Source of the DNA: an uncultured Collinsella sp.
Lineage (GTDB): Bacteria; Actinomycetota; Coriobacteriia; Coriobacteriales; Coriobacteriaceae
Direction: 5' to 3'
NCBI GenBank assembly: GCA_902464565.1
Contig: CABQJV010000006.1
Span: forward strand, 43,785 to 107,784
Length of the DNA: 64,000 bases
This document shows positions 60,700 to 64,000 of the stretch, piece after piece (position 1 is the stretch's first letter; the number at the start of each line of letters is the position of its first letter). Position numbers and translations under genes: made by a program. Below the pieces are notes generated by a model. It was not told the origin of the DNA, ran no database searches, and worked only from the letters and a program-made list of their open reading frames with translations.

Positions 60700-61919
60700 G
60701 GGAAGACCACGCCGCGTCCCGGGCTGCCGGGGGAATCCTGCGCGCCCGTACGCATGGGGGCAGCGCGCAATCGCTCGGCATCGGTTGCGAAGGGGGCGCC
60801 TCCGACCTCATCGACTTCTCGGTGAACGTGAATCCGGCAGGCCCCTCGCCGCTCGCCGTCGCCGCAGCTTGCAAGGCGCTTTCTCGAATCGACGCCTACC
60901 CCGATAGGGAAAGCCGCGCCCTCGTTCGCGCCCTAGCGCGCGCCCAGGGCATTCCCGAAGATACTATCGTCTGCGGCGCGGGCGCGTCCGACATCATCTG
61001 GCGGCTCGCTGCGGCGGTGCGCCCGAAACGCATCGTCGTGTGCGCGCCAACGTTCTCTGAATATGCGGAGGCGGCATCGTACTACGGCGCATGCGTGCAG
61101 GAGTTCCCGCTTTCCGAAGCGGACGACTTCGACGTGCCCGCCTCCTTCGCCCGCGCGATCGAGGGGCCGGGAGACGTGGCGTACCTCTGCAATCCGAACA
61201 ACCCGACGGGGCGCCTCGTCGACCACCGCGTGATCGATGCCGCGGCTTGCCGCTGCGAGCAGGTGGGCGCGCTGCTCGTCGTGGACGAGTGCTTCCTCGG
61301 ATTTGCACCCGACGCCAGCGAAAGGAGCGTGGCCGCACGCGCCGCGTGTTCGCGCCATGTGGCCGTGCTCTCCGCGTTCACCAAGCTCTACGGAATGGCG
61401 GGGTTACGGCTGGGATATCTGATCAGCGGAAACGCCCAACTCATCGAGGGGATTCGCCAGGCGGGGCAGGCGTGGCCCGTCTCCTCGGTCGCCGAGGCCG
61501 CTGGCATCGCCGCCCTGGAAGACGTCGAATACGTCTCGCGCACGCGCGATGTATTGGCGGGCGAGCGAGCGTGGCTTTCCCACGAGCTCTCCTCGCTCGG
61601 ACTTTCCGTCGTGCCGTCGGATGCGAACTTCCTTTTAGTCCGCACGCCGGCGAAAGACATCCCCGAGCGCCTGTATAAACAGGGGGTTTTGGTCCGCACG
61701 TGCGACTCGTTTTCGGTACTGTCCCGTTCCTGGTGCCGCGTCGCGGTGCGCACGCGCAAGGAGAACGCCCGGCTTGCGATGGCGTTCAGCCGCGCGCTTC
61801 GGGCGGAAGGCGCATCGGGCGAAGGCGAACCCGACGAACGGGGCGGCGCTTCTTGCAGCGGCGCTATGGCGGGCGCGGATGGCCGAGGCTTGGCGAAGGA
61901 GGTCGATACCCGTGGGTAG
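60696..61919 (+). CDS. cobD: Threonine-phosphate decarboxylase (PLP)
   Basis: A 407-residue fold-type I PLP enzyme producing aminopropanol phosphate. The PLP lysine is Lys230 in SAFTKLYGMAGLRLGY; CNPNNPTGRLV and FSVNVNPAGPSP are further hallmarks. The end has a hydrophilic extension of about 35 residues rich in Gly, Ala and Glu. ATG 60696 overlaps the cbiB stop by 4 nt. It also resembles histidinol-phosphate aminotransferase, but the operon supports CobD. Confidence 0.93.
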   Translation: MREDHAASRAAGGILRARTHGGSAQSLGIGCEGGASDLIDFSVNVNPAGPSPLAVAAACKALSRIDAYPDRESRALVRALARAQGIPEDTIVCGAGASDIIWRLAAAVRPKRIVVCAPTFSEYAEAASYYGACVQEFPLSEADDFDVPASFARAIEGPGDVAYLCNPNNPTGRLVDHRVIDAAACRCEQVGALLVVDECFLGFAPDASERSVAARAACSRHVAVLSAFTKLYGMAGLRLGYLISGNAQLIEGIRQAGQAWPVSSVAEAAGIAALEDVEYVSRTRDVLAGERAWLSHELSSLGLSVVPSDANFLLVRTPAKDIPERLYKQGVLVRTCDSFSVLSRSWCRVAVRTRKENARLAMAFSRALRAEGASGEGEPDERGGASCSGAMAGADGRGLAKEVDTRG

Positions 61920-63411
61920 GGCTAAGCCCATCATGATCCAGGGCACCATGTCGAACGCGGGGAAGAGCCTGCTTGCGGCGGGGCTGTGCCGCGTGCTTTC
62001 GCAGGACGGCCTGCGCGTGGCTCCCTTCAAGAGCCAGAACATGGCGCTCAACAGCGGTGTCACGGCCGACGGGCTCGAGATGGGGCGCGCCCAGATCATG
62101 CAGGCCGAGGCGTGCGGCATCGCGCCCGACGTGCGCATGAACCCCATCCTGCTCAAGCCCGAAAGCGACCACCGAAGCCAGCTCATCGTTGCCGGCAAGG
62201 CGCAGGGAGCCTTCGCTGCGAGGGACTACTTCGCGCGAAAGAAGGCGCTCATGCCGCAGATTTTGGAGGCGTTCGATTCGCTCGCGGAGGAAAACGACGT
62301 CATCGTCATCGAGGGCGCCGGCAGCCCCGCCGAAATCAACCTTGCCGAAAACGACATCGTCAACATGGGGCTCGCGCGCGCCGTGTCCTCCCCCGTGCTG
62401 CTCGCGGGCGACATCGACCCAGGCGGGGTGTTTGCCCAGCTCTACGGTACGGTCGCGCTCTTTGCGCCCGAGGATCGCGCGCTTTTGCGGGGGCTTGTTG
62501 TGAACAAGTTCCGCGGCGATGTGGAAATCCTGCGCCCGGGTTTGGCCCCGCTCGAGAAGATGTGCGGGGTTCCCGTCGTGGGGGTCGTGCCGTATCTTAC
62601 GCTCGACCTGGACGACGAGGACTCGCTCGCGCCGCGCCTATCTGCCCGCGAGGCGCGCGGCGTCATCGACGTCGCCGTCGTGCGCCTTCCGCATCTGTCG
62701 AACTTCACCGACTTCGACCCGCTTTCGCGCGTACCCGGCGTGGGCGTGCGTTACGTTTCCTCGACGACCGATCTGGGCCGACCCGACCTGGTGGTGCTCC
62801 CCGGCTCAAAGACCACGCTCGACGACGCGCGCTGGCTTGCGGCTAGCGGCATCGGAGCCTGTGTACGCGCGCTTTCGGGCGCGGGCACGCCGGTGCTCGG
62901 CATATGCGGAGGCTACCAGCTTTTGGGAGACGAGCTTTCCGACCCGCACGGCAGGGAAGGCGCTGGCACCGCGCGCGGGCTCGGGCTCATCCCTGCAAGT
63001 ACGGTGTTCAAGGAGGAAAAGCGCCTCGCCCAGTCGGAGCTGCGCATCACGGGCGCCCAAGGCGCGTTCTCGGTGTGGAACGGCATGACGGCGCGCGGGT
63101 ACGAGATTCACGACGGCGAAACGACCGTCTCCTGCGCCCCTGCGGGCATGATTGGCGGCAAACCAGAAGGAGCGGCCTGCGGAAACGTGTTCGGAACCTA
63201 TCTCCACGGCCTGTTCGACGAACCGGGAGTGGCGCTCGCCCTCGCGCGCTCGCTCGCGCGCATGCGCGGCCTGCCCGAGAGCGTCGTGGGTGCTGAGGGC
63301 GCGGTGTCCGCGGCCGATCACCGTGCGCGCGAGTTCGACCGCCTGGCCGACTCCGTGCGCGGGGCGCTCGACATGGAGTATGTCTACCGCATTATCGAGG
63401 AGGGCGTATGA
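61912..63411 (+). CDS. cbiP: Cobyric acid synthase (CbiP/CobQ)
   Basis: A 499-residue glutamine-dependent amidase for the b, d, e and g carboxamides. The P-loop-like IQGTMSNAGKSLL and PFKSQNMALNSGV lie at the N-terminus; the glutaminase has the Cys of LGICGGYQLLG and the His of GTYLHGLFD. GTG 61912 follows AAGGAGG and overlaps cobD by 8 nt. Confidence 0.95.
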   Translation: MGRAKPIMIQGTMSNAGKSLLAAGLCRVLSQDGLRVAPFKSQNMALNSGVTADGLEMGRAQIMQAEACGIAPDVRMNPILLKPESDHRSQLIVAGKAQGAFAARDYFARKKALMPQILEAFDSLAEENDVIVIEGAGSPAEINLAENDIVNMGLARAVSSPVLLAGDIDPGGVFAQLYGTVALFAPEDRALLRGLVVNKFRGDVEILRPGLAPLEKMCGVPVVGVVPYLTLDLDDEDSLAPRLSAREARGVIDVAVVRLPHLSNFTDFDPLSRVPGVGVRYVSSTTDLGRPDLVVLPGSKTTLDDARWLAASGIGACVRALSGAGTPVLGICGGYQLLGDELSDPHGREGAGTARGLGLIPASTVFKEEKRLAQSELRITGAQGAFSVWNGMTARGYEIHDGETTVSCAPAGMIGGKPEGAACGNVFGTYLHGLFDEPGVALALARSLARMRGLPESVVGAEGAVSAADHRAREFDRLADSVRGALDMEYVYRIIEEGV

Positions 63412-63923
63412 TCCACGTGTATCATGGCGACGGCAAAGGCAAGACCACGGCGGCGATGGGCCTCGCCCTTCGCATGCTCGCCGCAGGCCGCCGCGTCGTC
63501 GTCGTGCAGTTCCTGAAAGACGGCGAAAGCGGGGAGGTGCGCCTGCTCGCCGAGCATTTCGGCGTGCCCGTGTTCGCGGGGAAGGCGTCGGACAAGTTTA
63601 CCTGGTCGATGACGTCGGAAGAACTTGCCGCGACGCGCGAGCTGCACGATGGGAACCTCGCTTCCGCGCTCGCCGAGCTCGAGGGCGCGCAGGAGGGGCT
63701 GCTCGTGCTCGACGAGGCGCTCGACGCGCTTTCGAAGGGGCTTGTCGACGAGGCGCTCGTGGACCGCGCGCTCGATATGTCCGCTCGCGGCGTCGAAGTA
63801 GCGCTCACCGGGCGCGCGCCTTCCCGCAAGATCGTGGAGAAGGCCGACTACATAACCGAGATGCGGTGCGAGAAACACCCCTACGAGCAGGGGATATGTG
63901 CAAGGAAAGGAGTGGAGTACTAG
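63408..63923 (+). CDS. cobO: Cob(I)yrinic acid a,c-diamide adenosyltransferase (CobO/BtuR type)
   Basis: A 171-residue adenosyltransferase that attaches the upper 5'-deoxyadenosyl ligand. The modified P-loop GDGKGKTTAAMG (residues 8-19), VVVQFLKDGESGE, VLDEALDALSKGL and LTGRAPSRKIVEKAD are all conserved. Overlaps cbiP by 4 nt. The family members of about 170 residues are typical of Gram-positives. Confidence 0.93.
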   Translation: MIHVYHGDGKGKTTAAMGLALRMLAAGRRVVVVQFLKDGESGEVRLLAEHFGVPVFAGKASDKFTWSMTSEELAATRELHDGNLASALAELEGAQEGLLVLDEALDALSKGLVDEALVDRALDMSARGVEVALTGRAPSRKIVEKADYITEMRCEKHPYEQGICARKGVEY

Positions 63924-64000
63924 ATGGATTCCAAGGAGATGGCGCCCGGCGACATCGAGCGGCGCAGCTTTGAGATCATCACCGAAGAGCTCGGCGGCCG
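63924..64000 (+). CDS. cbiC: Precorrin-8X methylmutase (CbiC/CobH), 3' end outside window
   Basis: Only the first 25 codons are present, starting immediately after the cobO stop. The segment DIERRSFEIITEELGG matches the N-terminus of CbiC, which moves the C-11 methyl group to C-12. The call rests on this short match and the operon setting. Confidence 0.75.
   Translation, partial: MDSKEMAPGDIERRSFEIITEELGG

Noticed and set aside
1..64000. CRISPR array, rRNA operon, transposase or toxin-antitoxin pair
   Set aside because: I looked for regularly spaced direct repeats, rRNA-like sequence and typical motifs and found none.

Overview
The window looks like a chromosomal segment of a high-GC monoderm gut Actinomycetota of the class Coriobacteriia, most like Collinsella. 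The reasons are the gene order in the core (ileS-lspA-rluD, alaS-ruvX-mltG-yqeG-aroK-aroB-pepP-efp-Asp23-nusB-xseB-tlyA-nadK-recN), a T-box on ileS, a fructose PTS that carries its own HPr and enzyme I, and an anaerobic corrin pathway. The genus call is inference from gene content; no marker gene such as 16S rRNA is present.

Layout. 1-8.3 kb: the 3' part of ftsH, a DUF523 gene, a convergent iron-type alcohol/glycerol dehydrogenase, then T-box-ileS, lspA and rluD. 8.3-16.1 kb: a glycosyltransferase, a small prepilin-peptidase-like protein, a dGTPase-like HD hydrolase, rarA, and a stress-sigma locus (DUF948 protein, RsbW-like protein, SigB/F-type sigma factor) followed by an AI-2E permease. 16.2-29.5 kb: a long run of housekeeping genes from alaS to recN; the aroB-like gene in it has lost all expected metal ligands. 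29.7-37.6 kb: an RpiR-type regulator divergent from fruA, then ptsH, ptsI and two tandem PfkB-type 1-phosphofructokinases, which make a complete fructose uptake and phosphorylation set. 37.8-43.3 kb: CCA-adding enzyme, two identical tRNA-Glu(CTC) genes, a flippase-like membrane protein, a TetR regulator and a radical SAM protein.

43.5-64 kb is a cobalamin island, visibly richer in GC than the rest. A minus-strand operon behind a cobalamin riboswitch encodes a Tat-exported, lipid-anchored CbiK-type chelatase, two further lipoproteins (one a substrate-binding protein with an extra N-terminal beta domain), a FecCD permease and an ATPase. A divergent plus-strand operon, mostly with 1-12 nt overlaps, encodes CbiF, CbiD, a CbiL remnant, a frameshifted CbiG, CbiH, CbiET, CbiA, CobT, CobU, CobS, a degenerate-CobU/CobC fusion, CbiB, CobD, CbiP, CobO and the start of CbiC. 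The upper pathway seems damaged: cbiL is reduced to a 77-codon fusion of its two ends and cbiG is split. The lower half (amidation, adenosylation, nucleotide loop assembly) is intact.

The intergenic DNA has several palindromic repeat families: a 152-bp near-perfect palindrome before ptsH whose core recurs inside the island's ATPase gene, an AAGTTGCGGTGAAATAG element at three sites, a CGGCATAG-type inverted repeat after recN, and a nested hairpin after ileS. I see no CRISPR array, integrase, transposase or rRNA gene.
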